From positions 1-64,000 of the forward strand of contig QZKB01000159.1 in assembly GCA_003599415.1 (NCBI GenBank): a stretch of DNA of 64,000 bases. Direction: 5' to 3'. The notes beneath the pieces are model-generated. The model did not search any database. It was not told the DNA's origin and saw only the letters and a program-made list of their open reading frames with translations. A program made the translations under genes and the position numbers. This stretch comes from Ignavibacteriales bacterium (GTDB taxonomy: Bacteria > Bacteroidota > Ignavibacteria > Ignavibacteriales > SURF-24). This document shows positions 51,552 through 59,745 of this stretch, piece after piece (position 1 is the stretch's first letter; the number at the start of each line of letters is the position of its first letter).

Positions 51552-53099
51552 ATGCCAGAGAATAACACGCTTAATAACGACCAGAAAACGGGCAATCCGG
51601 TAGAGGATAGTATCGATCAGCTACAAAAAGAATTGGACAGATACAAAAAAATCATAACGAAGATTAATGAGTTCCTCTGGTCGGCTGTTATTGAGAACGG
51701 AAATGAAGATATCTTTTATACTTCTTCAATAGAAAATCTTACCGGCTATTTACCCGAAGAAGTAAAAGCTATGCCCGAAAGAGGTTTATCTCTTATTGTG
51801 CCGGAGGACTTTTCTGAAGTGCGGCATGAACTGAATAGTTTTGAAAACAATCCTTCAAAAACAAACCTGAACCTTATTTACCGCATTTACAAAAAATCCG
51901 GTGAGATCATCTGGGTTAAAGAAAGTATTTTTGTTGAAAGAGATTCAGATGGTAAAATAACAAGATACGACGGGATTGTTACCGATATTTCCGAATTGAA
52001 AGAAGTAGAATCCAAACTTGTTAAATCGCAGGAATCTTTACAGATACTTAATAAATCAAAGGATAGATTTATAAGTATTATATCGCATGATTTGCGTGCC
52101 CCGTTTACATCAATTTTAGGATTCGCGGAGATTCTTCTTAATGAAACCGATTTGAATGATGCAGACAGGCAGGAATACTTAACTTATATTTACGATTCAT
52201 CACTTCACCAGCTTCAGCTTGTTAATTACCTGCTTGATTATTCAAGATTACAAACAGGCAGAATTAAGGTTGAGCCTCAAAGAATTAACGCCAAATATCT
52301 CGTTAATAACTGTATCTCCTCTTTAACAGGAAATGTTATCAGGAAAAACATAACAATCAAAATTAATGTGCCGGAAGATATTAATATCAAAGCTGATGAA
52401 AGACTTATCACTCAGGCGTTGACTAATCTTTTAAGTAACGCAATTAAATTTACTAAAGAAGGAAAATCAATTGATATTACTGTTGGCATGTTTAAAGAAG
52501 GATTTATTGAGTTCGTTGTAAAAGATGAAGGTGTGGGCATTCCGGAAAATTGTAAAGAAAAACTTTTTCAGTTTGATCAGAAATATACTACGGAAGGAAC
52601 AAAAGGCGAGAAGGGAACCGGGCTTGGTTTAATGCTCGTTAAAGAAATAATCGATAAACATGGCGGCAACATCTGGTTCTATTCTGAACAAAATGAAGGA
52701 AGCGAATTTCATTTTACGGTTCCTAAAGCAAGAGATATTATTTTTATTGTAGAGGATGACAAGGCTTCTACATTGATAATAAAAAAACTTGTTAGCAAAA
52801 AACTTCCTTCGTTCGAAATTTATAACGCTGAAAATGGTTATGCTGCCATTACTATGATGCAGGATAAAATACCTACTGTAATAATAACCGATCACGAAAT
52901 GCCTCTTATGAACGGTATCCATTTAATTGAATCAATCCGCAAGCAGGATGAGACCAATAGGATCCCGGTTATTGTAATTGCCGGCAACCTTACACAGGAC
53001 TTAAAAGATAAGTATGCAAAGATTGGAGTTGAGAGGGTTTTAAATAAACCATTCGACTTTGAAGTATTTGGTAATTTACTGCTTGAAGCTGTTGGATAA
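51552..53099 (+). CDS. PAS-histidine kinase-receiver hybrid
   Basis: A 515-residue soluble hybrid sensor kinase. Short coiled coil (SIDQLQKELDRYKKIITKIN), PAS fold with PAC motif about 40-155 (DIFYTSSIENLTGYLPEEVK ... YDGIVTDISELKEVESK). HisKA with phospho-acceptor His179 (FISIISHDLRAPFTSILGFA). HATPase with N-box LLSNAIKFTKEG, G1 VKDEGVGIP, G2 GEKGTGLGLMLVKEI. Receiver domain about 395-512 with Asp447 (VIITDHEMPLMNG) and Lys in LNKPF. No membrane segment, so it senses a cytosolic signal. No separate response regulator with an output domain lies next to it. Confidence 0.95.
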   Translation: MPENNTLNNDQKTGNPVEDSIDQLQKELDRYKKIITKINEFLWSAVIENGNEDIFYTSSIENLTGYLPEEVKAMPERGLSLIVPEDFSEVRHELNSFENNPSKTNLNLIYRIYKKSGEIIWVKESIFVERDSDGKITRYDGIVTDISELKEVESKLVKSQESLQILNKSKDRFISIISHDLRAPFTSILGFAEILLNETDLNDADRQEYLTYIYDSSLHQLQLVNYLLDYSRLQTGRIKVEPQRINAKYLVNNCISSLTGNVIRKNITIKINVPEDINIKADERLITQALTNLLSNAIKFTKEGKSIDITVGMFKEGFIEFVVKDEGVGIPENCKEKLFQFDQKYTTEGTKGEKGTGLGLMLVKEIIDKHGGNIWFYSEQNEGSEFHFTVPKARDIIFIVEDDKASTLIIKKLVSKKLPSFEIYNAENGYAAITMMQDKIPTVIITDHEMPLMNGIHLIESIRKQDETNRIPVIVIAGNLTQDLKDKYAKIGVERVLNKPFDFEVFGNLLLEAVG

Positions 53100-53197
53100 T
53101 TTTCATCAAAATGTAAAAGTCACAGTTAACACTAGCATCCACCAGGAATGTTAAAAATTAGATAACCTTTTTCAACCATTTAATAAAGTTTTAAAAT

Positions 53198-53725
53198 ATG
53201 GACGAAGAGAAACAGTGTTTATGCAATGATATGAACAGATGCTGGTTTGCCTTTTATACAAAACCACGTCACGAATTTAAAGTTGCAGAAAACCTTGCAG
53301 GTATTTCAATTGTACATTATCTGCCGGTAGTAACACGTTTAAAGCAATGGAGCGACAGGAAGAAGAAAGTAATAGAACCACTTATACGCGGCTATATATT
53401 TGCTTTTGTAAACAGTAAAGAAAGATTAATTGCGCTTCAGCAGGATAGTATTATTAATTGTGTATGTTTTAACGGTAAACCCGCTTCAATTCCTGAATGG
53501 CAGATTGAGAACTTACAGAGAATGTTAAAGAACGAATCAAACTTTATGATTTCTGATGTCGTAAAAGCCGGTTCAAAAATAAAAGTTCTTGAAGGCCCGT
53601 TTGCCGGAGTAGAGGGAATTGTAAAGTATACATCCGAAGGTAGAACGATTTCAATTACAATCGATCTTCTTAAAAGATCAATTACTGCTGTCCTTCCTAA
53701 GGAAAGTGTTATTCAAATAATGTAA
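53198..53725 (+). CDS. NusG paralogue (UpxY/RfaH-like antiterminator)
   Basis: A 175-residue NusG-family protein: N-terminal NGN domain (CWFAFYTKPRHEFKVAENLA, IVHYLPVVTRLKQWSDRKKK, RGYIFAFVNSKERLIAL) and C-terminal KOW domain (GSKIKVLEGPFAGVEGIVKY). Sequence and length match the UpxY-type specialised antiterminators that Bacteroidota use for exopolysaccharide operons. No polysaccharide cluster lies beside it here, so its target operon is unknown. The core nusG would normally lie with the secE/rplK genes elsewhere. Confidence 0.88.
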   Translation: MDEEKQCLCNDMNRCWFAFYTKPRHEFKVAENLAGISIVHYLPVVTRLKQWSDRKKKVIEPLIRGYIFAFVNSKERLIALQQDSIINCVCFNGKPASIPEWQIENLQRMLKNESNFMISDVVKAGSKIKVLEGPFAGVEGIVKYTSEGRTISITIDLLKRSITAVLPKESVIQIM

Positions 53726-53743
53726 GAGGTTTAAGGGTAAACA

Positions 53744-54709
53744 ATGCTTAATCAAACTGATCTGATTAAATTATCCAAGGGGGACCAGGTTGATCATTTT
53801 TTGCTTGTGAAAAAAAGTGAACTGAAAACCGGTAAAACACAGAAGCAATATCTTTCATTGGAACTTGGCGACAGATCTTTGTCTTTACAGGCTTTTATGT
53901 GGGATGATTTTTATAATGTCTTTCTTGATGTAAAACCCGGAAGTATTGTTAAGGTAAAAGGGGCAATAGAAGAATACCAGAATCAGCTTCAGTTAAAGGT
54001 TAATAAAATAACCACAGCATGTTCGCTTGATGATATTTCCATTGAAGATTTTCTGCCCGTCTCTAAAAGAAATTTTGAAAAGATGAAAAATGAACTTGAA
54101 GACAGGATAAGTAATATTTCAAATAAGTATTTAAAACAGCTTCTAAGTGAAATGCTCAGCGGTTCACTCTATGAAAAATATCTTAAGGTTCCCGCAGGTA
54201 AAGCATGGCATCATTCTTATATCCATGGCTTGCTTGAACATACTCTTGAAATTGTTGCTGTCTGTGATCTTGTTTGTGGTTTTCATCCCGAAGCTAACAG
54301 AGATTTGCTGATTGCGGGAGCAATCCTGCACGACTTTGGCAAGACGGAAGAATTATCTGTTGAATCTGCATTTGATTATACGGATAAAGGCAGATTACTC
54401 GGGCATATAAGTATTGCAGCGCTTTTGGTTAATGATAAAATAAATTTGATTGAGAATTTTCCGGATCAGTTGAAAAACGAATTGATGCATTTAATCTTAA
54501 GTCACCAGGGTAAACTTGAACAGGCTTCTCCTGTTGAACCTAAAACTCTTGAAGCAATAATTTTATATCAGGCAGATGAATTAAGCGCTAAAGCCAACGC
54601 TTACAAATCTGCAATTGCAGCCGAAGCAAAAAACGAAAGCGGCTGGACAAAATTTCTTCCTTTAATAAACACACCATTGTTCATAACGGATAAATTTAAA
54701 AATGAATAA
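53744..54709 (+). CDS. OB-fold and HD-domain protein (YhaM-like 3'-5' exoribonuclease)
   Basis: A 321-residue protein. An N-terminal OB-fold nucleic-acid-binding domain (about 10-100: FLLVKKSELKTGKTQKQYLS, VKPGSIVKVKGAIEEYQNQL) precedes an HD domain: HHSYIHGLLEHTLEIVAVCD (about 150) and ILHDFGKTEELS (HD at about 195), then LILSHQGKLE (about 250). This is the YhaM/CBF1 arrangement; family members degrade RNA or DNA 3'-5' with metal ions. It starts 18 nt after the NusG paralogue, so the two may share a transcript. Confidence 0.9.
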   Translation: MLNQTDLIKLSKGDQVDHFLLVKKSELKTGKTQKQYLSLELGDRSLSLQAFMWDDFYNVFLDVKPGSIVKVKGAIEEYQNQLQLKVNKITTACSLDDISIEDFLPVSKRNFEKMKNELEDRISNISNKYLKQLLSEMLSGSLYEKYLKVPAGKAWHHSYIHGLLEHTLEIVAVCDLVCGFHPEANRDLLIAGAILHDFGKTEELSVESAFDYTDKGRLLGHISIAALLVNDKINLIENFPDQLKNELMHLILSHQGKLEQASPVEPKTLEAIILYQADELSAKANAYKSAIAAEAKNESGWTKFLPLINTPLFITDKFKNE

Positions 54710-54723
54710 TCAAAGGAGAAACT

Positions 54724-55509
54724 ATGCGTAGAACAAATTTACTTTTCTTAACTATTGTAATTGCTCTTCTTCTTCCTTCTTTTATTTGTGCTCAAAAAGT
54801 TGAAGACCTTATAAAACAGGGAGACGAATTTGCTGAAGAAAAATTTGATAACCAGAAAGCGCTGGAAAAATATCTGCTGGCAGATAAGGTTTCTCCCAAG
54901 AATTGGGAAGTGCTCTGGAGAATCAGTCGTGCATATGTAGATATAACCGAGCATATGCCATCAAGTACGGATGAACAAAAAGATGCTCAGCTTGCAAAAT
55001 ATGAAACAGCTTTGGATTATGCTGAAAGGGCAATAAAACTAGCTCCGGATAAATCCGTTACTTACCTTAGAAGAGCGATTGCCAATGGAAGGATAGCTTT
55101 GTTCAAAGGAGTTTTCTCTGTAATTGGAATTGTGAACTCAGTTAAAGCGGATCTTGAAAAAGCAATTAAGCTTGGTAATGGCGGAAAAGATATTCAGGCT
55201 ACTGCACATTACGTTCTCGGCAGAACTCACGCTAAAGTCTGTGAGAAGGCATATCTGATAAGGCTTCCTTTAGGTTTAGGCTGGGGCGATGTTGATATTG
55301 CAGGGAAAGAATATTTAAAAGCTATTGAGCTAAGACCAAATTACAGAATGTTCTACCTTGACCTTGGAAAATTATTGATTGACAATGAAGAATACGAAAT
55401 GGCAAGAGATTATCTGTCTAAAATAGAAAAATCACCAAAGCAGGATGAGGATGATGATAAATTTTTAGCCGAGGCTAAATCTTTATTGAATCAAATAAAG
55501 AATAAATAA
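54724..55509 (+). CDS. exported TPR-like protein
   Basis: A 261-residue protein with a signal peptide (MRRTNLLFLTIVIALLLPSF, then ICAQK, cleavage about 24). Helical repeats of TPR type: QKALEKYLLADKVSPKNWEV, YETALDYAERAIKLAPDKSV, AGKEYLKAIELRPNYRMFYL, EYEMARDYLSKIEKSPKQDE. The middle (GVFSVIGIVNSVKADLEKAI) resembles the RMDN/TRAP-associated TatT-like group. A periplasmic scaffold or binding role is likely but unproven. Ribosome binding site AAAGGAGA. Followed by a palindromic repeat. Confidence 0.85.
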   Translation: MRRTNLLFLTIVIALLLPSFICAQKVEDLIKQGDEFAEEKFDNQKALEKYLLADKVSPKNWEVLWRISRAYVDITEHMPSSTDEQKDAQLAKYETALDYAERAIKLAPDKSVTYLRRAIANGRIALFKGVFSVIGIVNSVKADLEKAIKLGNGGKDIQATAHYVLGRTHAKVCEKAYLIRLPLGLGWGDVDIAGKEYLKAIELRPNYRMFYLDLGKLLIDNEEYEMARDYLSKIEKSPKQDEDDDKFLAEAKSLLNQIKNK

Positions 55510-55530
55510 ATTTTTTATATGTCCACTTAG

Positions 55531-55550
55531 CCCACGGATTCATCCGTGGG
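55531..55550. repeat. palindromic element CCCACGGAT/ATCCGTGGG
   Basis: A perfect 9-bp inverted repeat with only TC between the arms (stem CCCACGG, loop ATTCAT in practice), flanked by TTAG and TTAA. It lies in the gap between the TPR and sirtuin genes and has no T-tract. It looks like a short REP-type element that may also act as a terminator. Confidence 0.6.
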
Positions 55551-55587
55551 TTAAATTTACAAATGACGTTTATATTAGATTATTATT

Positions 55588-56334
55588 TTGAAGAACGATA
55601 AGACTGAACTTTTTGAAAAATTAAAGACTGCAAAAAAAATTCTTTTCTTCACCGGTGCTGGTATTTCTGCCGAAAGCGGTATATCAACATTTCGTGGTGC
55701 CGGTGGAATATGGAATAAACTTAAACCGGAAGAACTTGCTAACTTTAATGCCTTCCTTAAAAATCCTGATATGGTTTGGGAGTGGTACCAGTACCGGAGA
55801 AAAATAATCAATGAGACAAAACCAAATCCGGGGCATATCTCAATTGCTGAGTTCCAGAATTATTATGATGAAGTTGTTGTGTCTACGCAAAATGTAGATA
55901 ACCTGCACAGAAGAGCAGGTAGTAAAATTGTTTATGAACTGCATGGCAATATTGAGAGAAATTATTGTATTAATTGCGGGAAGAATTATAATTCTCCTGA
56001 TTTTAATTTTACCGATAAAGCGCCTCGTTGTGAGTGCGGCGGACTTATTCGTCCTGACATAGTTTGGTTTGGAGAATATCTTCCGCAGGATGTTTTTTCT
56101 GCATCTGAGAAGGCGGCGGAAGAATGCGACGTATGCTTTGTGGTTGGAACATCCGCAGTTGTTTATCCCGCCGCTCAAATACCAATGCTTGCAAAAAGAA
56201 CCGGCGCTTACCTTGTAGAAGTTAATATTGAGGAAACAGAATTAACTTACAGGGCGGATTTATCTTTAATCGGTAAATCCGGGGAAGTACTGCCGCAAAT
56301 TCTTGAAGAAGTGAAGAAGATAAAGACAACATAA
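55588..56334 (+). CDS. cobB: NAD-dependent protein deacylase (Sir2 family)
   Basis: A 248-residue sirtuin that removes acyl groups from lysine using NAD. NAD-binding FTGAGISAESGISTFRG (from residue 21), QNVDNLHRRAGS (QNxD), catalytic His119 (VYELHGNIERNYC), zinc cysteines CINC and CEC, then RPDIVWFGEYLP and VVGTSAVVYPAAQIP. YQYRRKI-type residues (WYQYRRKIINETKPNPGH) match the Tyr/Arg pair of SIRT5-like desuccinylases, so desuccinylase activity is plausible. Start is TTG at 55588 with no strong ribosome binding site. Confidence 0.94.
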   Translation: MKNDKTELFEKLKTAKKILFFTGAGISAESGISTFRGAGGIWNKLKPEELANFNAFLKNPDMVWEWYQYRRKIINETKPNPGHISIAEFQNYYDEVVVSTQNVDNLHRRAGSKIVYELHGNIERNYCINCGKNYNSPDFNFTDKAPRCECGGLIRPDIVWFGEYLPQDVFSASEKAAEECDVCFVVGTSAVVYPAAQIPMLAKRTGAYLVEVNIEETELTYRADLSLIGKSGEVLPQILEEVKKIKTT

Positions 56335-56343
56335 AATTACTTA

Positions 56344-56379
56344 CACAGAGAACCACAGTGTAAGCACAGAGAACCACAG
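56344..56379. repeat. CACAGAGAACCACAG direct repeat
   Basis: Two exact 15-nt copies at 56344-56358 and 56365-56379, a 21-nt period, in the gap after the sirtuin gene. CACAGAG-type simple phrases occur in the noncoding DNA of several unrelated bacteria (general recollection, not checked). AT-rich pyrimidine runs (CCTTATCCCTATACC type) follow at 56418-56467. Confidence 0.6.
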
Positions 56380-56477
56380 AGAGATCATTTTAAATCGCCT
56401 TAAATTTATATTAACCTTATCCCTATACCATATACCCTTATATTTTATACCCTATACCACTTATCCTTATTGACGGA

Positions 56478-56897
56478 TTATGAATTTAATATTAACTCCT
56501 CCTCAGCATAATCACCTTCAGTCTCAAAGATTCTTATCTTAAGCCGTTTAATATTCTTGGGGAAGTTTCCTTTCATAATTTCTTTAAGAAGATATTTGCA
56601 GATGTTCTCTACGGTGGATTCAAAATCAACAATAACTTTTTTGGAATCTAACTTCTCAAGCACTTCAAGCAACAGAGTATCTTTCTCGTAAGCCATAAAA
56701 CTGTGGTCAAGTTTTTCTATTACCGGTTTAACCATTTTGCTTACGTCATAATAATCCATTACCATTCCATTTTCATTTTCCTTTCCTTCAAGCTCAATCA
56801 TCATTTTATAGGAATGACCATGCAGGTTTTTACATCCGCCTTCGTGGAAAGTTAATCTATGTCCCATTTCCCATTTAAATTCTTTTGCAATTTTCAT
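56478..56897 (-). CDS. queD: 6-carboxy-5,6,7,8-tetrahydropterin synthase QueD
   Basis: A 139-residue PTPS-fold enzyme that makes 6-carboxytetrahydropterin on the queuosine pathway. Zinc ligands His13, His26 and His28 (MGHRL and LHGHSYK) and catalytic Cys22 (GGCKNLHGH). Also GMVMDYYDVSKMVKPVIEKL and the Glu-containing end FETEGDYAEE. Its start overlaps the queE stop (TAATG), so the two are coupled. queC and queF are not in the window. Confidence 0.94.
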   Translation of the reverse strand: MKIAKEFKWEMGHRLTFHEGGCKNLHGHSYKMMIELEGKENENGMVMDYYDVSKMVKPVIEKLDHSFMAYEKDTLLLEVLEKLDSKKVIVDFESTVENICKYLLKEIMKGNFPKNIKRLKIRIFETEGDYAEEELILNS

Positions 56898-57535
56898 TAC
56901 ACACCTCTTGTTGTCGGTTGCCAGATAAATTTATGCAGCTGAAGCTGGAAGCGTACATTAAGCTTATCTTCAAGTATCCAGTTTACTAATGTTAACGGTT
57001 CAATCTTACCAAATACACATGAAAGCAGTACTGTGAATTTATTGCTTAAGTTGTATTCTTCAATTTTGCTTTTTGTCCAATCGTAATCTTCTCGACTTCC
57101 AATTACAAATTTAATTTCATCTTTAGGTTTAAGGTAATTAATATTCTCGTAAAAATTCTTCTTCAGCATATTGCTGGATGGAGTTTTTAAGTCCATTATT
57201 ATTTTCACTCTTTCGTCAATATCATTTACAGAAAGACTTCCTCCGGTTTCAAGCATAACATCATAACCAAGGTTACAAAGTTCTTTCATCAGGATCAGAC
57301 TTTCACTCTGAACAAGCGGCTCGCCTCCGGTTATCTCAACAAGTTTACAATTATATTTATTTACTTCGGAGATAATTTCACCAATTCTAAAATCTTTTCC
57401 TTCGTAGAAGGCATATTCGGTATCGCAGTAAGAGCAGCGAAGATTACAATAAGTTAATCTTACAAAAACGCAGGGCAAGCCGGCATTGCTGCTTTCACCC
57501 TGAATGGAATAAAATATTTCGTTTACCTTGAGCAC
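56897..57535 (-). CDS. queE: 7-carboxy-7-deazaguanine synthase QueE (radical SAM)
   Basis: A 212-residue radical-SAM enzyme that contracts the ring of QueD's product to 7-carboxy-7-deazaguanine. Start MLKVNEIFYSIQGESSNAGL is typical; the [4Fe-4S] cysteines are 30, 34 and 37 (CNLRCSYC). Further blocks are VEITGGEPLVQSESLILMKE and VMLETGGSLSV. Coupled to queD. Together they supply the precursor of queuosine or of other deazapurines. Confidence 0.95.
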   Translation of the reverse strand: MLKVNEIFYSIQGESSNAGLPCVFVRLTYCNLRCSYCDTEYAFYEGKDFRIGEIISEVNKYNCKLVEITGGEPLVQSESLILMKELCNLGYDVMLETGGSLSVNDIDERVKIIMDLKTPSSNMLKKNFYENINYLKPKDEIKFVIGSREDYDWTKSKIEEYNLSNKFTVLLSCVFGKIEPLTLVNWILEDKLNVRFQLQLHKFIWQPTTRGV

Positions 57536-57657
57536 TAACCAAATCTTTCTTTTTACAGTTTAAAGATAACGATTGAGAAAAGATTTATAAAGGCTTCAGT
57601 TTTGATATTAGTACAACCGGGTACAATTGATGGAATCTTTTAACTGAAGTTAGCTGC

Positions 57658-58290
57658 TTAAAAAAATATTGCAAGAATTAACTCACCGGATGAAAGCCCG
57701 ATGTTCCATTTTTTTAAATCTACCTCTGTCTTCAAATAGTTAGTTTCGTATGTCTGAGTTCCAAATGAATAATTTCCACCAAAATTATACTGACCCGACA
57801 ATGAAATATTTTCGGTTATAAAATATTCGGCTCCGAATGATATTTGCAGCGAAACTATTTTTGATGTGTTCGTTCTTTCTTCCTTATAAGCCTGTGTGTA
57901 ATATTGAGCCGGATTAACTTTGGATTTATCGTTTGCATATTTAAACCCGGCCGAGTATCCAAAGTAAGGACAGATATCATCAAGAAAATTAAAATAAGTA
58001 TTAATGCCGGCAGTTATTCCAAAAGAGTAATTAGTCTCCTCGCTGCCGGATGTACTTTTAGTAGCTTCAGTTTCATCATTATCGAATGAGAAATCAGCGG
58101 TCATTATAAATCGTTTGTTTTCATCAACAAGCCATTTCATTCCTGCACCTCCGTTAATTCCCGAAAGATGAAGATCATTTATACTAAACAATAAAGCAGG
58201 CTTATTATTTAAATTGGTTTCAGATGAATCGTTTACCTGTGCAAGCAGGTTTGAGATAAAAAGCGCTGGCAATAAAAAATAAAACTTCAC
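57658..58290 (-). CDS. outer-membrane beta-barrel protein
   Basis: A 210-residue protein with a signal peptide (MKFYFLLPALFISNLLAQ) and OmpA-like or PorT-like strands: INGGAGMKWLVDENKRFIMT, NYSFGITAGINTYFNFLDDI, CPYFGYSAGFKYAND, ISLSGQYNFGGNYSFGTQTY, with final strand WNIGLSSGELILAIFF ending in Phe. No named family. It starts 15 nt after the PstS-like lipoprotein gene on the same strand and is probably co-transcribed with it. Confidence 0.78.
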   Translation of the reverse strand: MKFYFLLPALFISNLLAQVNDSSETNLNNKPALLFSINDLHLSGINGGAGMKWLVDENKRFIMTADFSFDNDETEATKSTSGSEETNYSFGITAGINTYFNFLDDICPYFGYSAGFKYANDKSKVNPAQYYTQAYKEERTNTSKIVSLQISFGAEYFITENISLSGQYNFGGNYSFGTQTYETNYLKTEVDLKKWNIGLSSGELILAIFF

Positions 58291-58304
58291 TTTATCCTCC
58301 GTAA

Positions 58305-59291
58305 TTATAAGTTACTGTATGCTACGTATCCGCTTTTTGCAATTGCAGCTTGCCCGGCTTTTGTCTGAAGCCATTTCCAAAACAGGTATGCATTGGAATT
58401 TTTATCTAAGTTGGTGCGAATGATTGCATAAACCGGTGATGTGTATTTGTATGTTCCGCTTGCAATAGTTGATGTGTTTGGCTGTACTCCGTTTATAGAG
58501 ATAGTTTTAATCTTTTCGCGCGGAACCATTGTATTGTTATAATAGAAAACCGTATAACCAATTCCGTTTTCATCTTCTTCAATTTTATTTATAAGGCCCA
58601 TCATTGTCGGCAGTATCATCTCCTCTGCATTTATCATTGTCCTGCCCTGCATAACTAATTTTTCCATAAGCTCCTGGCTGCCTGAGTTTCTGTTTCTTAT
58701 GTATGGTGTTAAAGTAGAATCGTTACCGCCAACATCTTTCCAGTTTGTTGTTACACCGGTGTAAATGCTTATGATCTGGTTGTGAGTTAAACTATTAACC
58801 GGGTTGGCAGTATTAAGAAGGAATACAAGACCGTCAAGTGCAATCGGGGCAATAGTAAAATCAACACCAAGACTAGTGGCAAGGGCAAGGTGATCTGTTG
58901 AAGGAGTATTTGCTACAAGAATAACATCAGTACTATCATATATAAGTCTGTTGTAAGCCCTGATTGTTTTAGTGAATGAAATGTTTCTTACAAAATCGAT
59001 TTCATTCTTTTTTGAATTATCGGTTGAGGAAGGGTAAGGCTGCATTGTACCGTCACCAGCATCGTACCATTTGTATTCAAGAGAAAACATTTCGCAGGCA
59101 ACAACAGTCATCATCGGTATGTTTGATGTTGAACCGTCAACGCGCGGAAAGTTCTCAACTGTGATTTTACTTATATCAACAACTTCATCAGTATTGCCGC
59201 CATTGTCATTAACACCGCAGCCGGAATAAATTATTACAGAAATGAAGAAAAGAAATGAAACAAAGAAATTTTTTAAATGATCCTTTTTCAT
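58305..59291 (-). CDS. PstS-like phosphate-type substrate-binding lipoprotein
   Basis: A protein of about 328 residues from ATG at 59291 (GAGG 6 nt upstream); a GTG at 59303 would add four residues. Lipobox FISVIIYSGC with Cys near residue 25. The PBP-like domain carries PRVDGSTSNIPMM, a PstS-type ligand loop, then YDSTDVILVANTPSTDH, FTIAPIALDGLVFLLNTANP, and the QIISIYTGVTTNWKDVGG and RNRNSGSQELMEKLV motifs of PstS/SphX proteins. It probably binds phosphate or a similar oxyanion. No pstC/A/B genes are adjacent. Confidence 0.87.
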   Translation of the reverse strand: MKKDHLKNFFVSFLFFISVIIYSGCGVNDNGGNTDEVVDISKITVENFPRVDGSTSNIPMMTVVACEMFSLEYKWYDAGDGTMQPYPSSTDNSKKNEIDFVRNISFTKTIRAYNRLIYDSTDVILVANTPSTDHLALATSLGVDFTIAPIALDGLVFLLNTANPVNSLTHNQIISIYTGVTTNWKDVGGNDSTLTPYIRNRNSGSQELMEKLVMQGRTMINAEEMILPTMMGLINKIEEDENGIGYTVFYYNNTMVPREKIKTISINGVQPNTSTIASGTYKYTSPVYAIIRTNLDKNSNAYLFWKWLQTKAGQAAIAKSGYVAYSNL

Positions 59292-59745
59292 AACCCGCCT
59301 CACTTAAAAAGAACATTTTCAAATTAAGTACATCTAATTTTGTGATAAGATAAAAGTACTGTTAAACTTTTATTCTCCTAAAACCTGGATGAATAATAGA
59401 AATTTTTTCTACTTGCGGCAACAGAAAAAACAGTTCACCATAAAATAAGAGGATTAATATTTTAAGTTAATGGGAAGATTCCTGTCACGTCAGAAGTTAC
59501 CTTCTAATGTGGGATTGTTACCTCGGCAGGAGTAGCCCAACTCAGCAAGCCGCCATATCAGAAAAATATTTATACAATGTTATGTTCAAGGTAACTCTAA
59601 AACGAAGAAAATATTTTTACTTGATTCGAAAATTAATTTGCTCTAATTTGCAGGTAGAAGGGAAAAGAACCTCAATAAAAATGTTATTCATTTTACTTAG
59701 ATCTGAATTCTAAATATTAATTCACTTAATCAACCAGGAGTTATA
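59292..59745. other. intergenic region with short GTTACCT repeats
   Basis: About 450 nt between divergent genes. GTTACCT occurs directly at 59496-59502 and 59517-59523 and inverted as AGGTAAC at 59589-59595. A 68-codon frame (59507-59713) has no ribosome binding site or family resemblance and was not accepted. The promoters of both flanking genes must lie here, but none stands out. Confidence 0.35.

Noticed and set aside
59507-59713. 68-codon plus-strand frame before the TlpA-like gene
   Set aside because: No ribosome binding site, no family resemblance, and it spans short inverted repeats.
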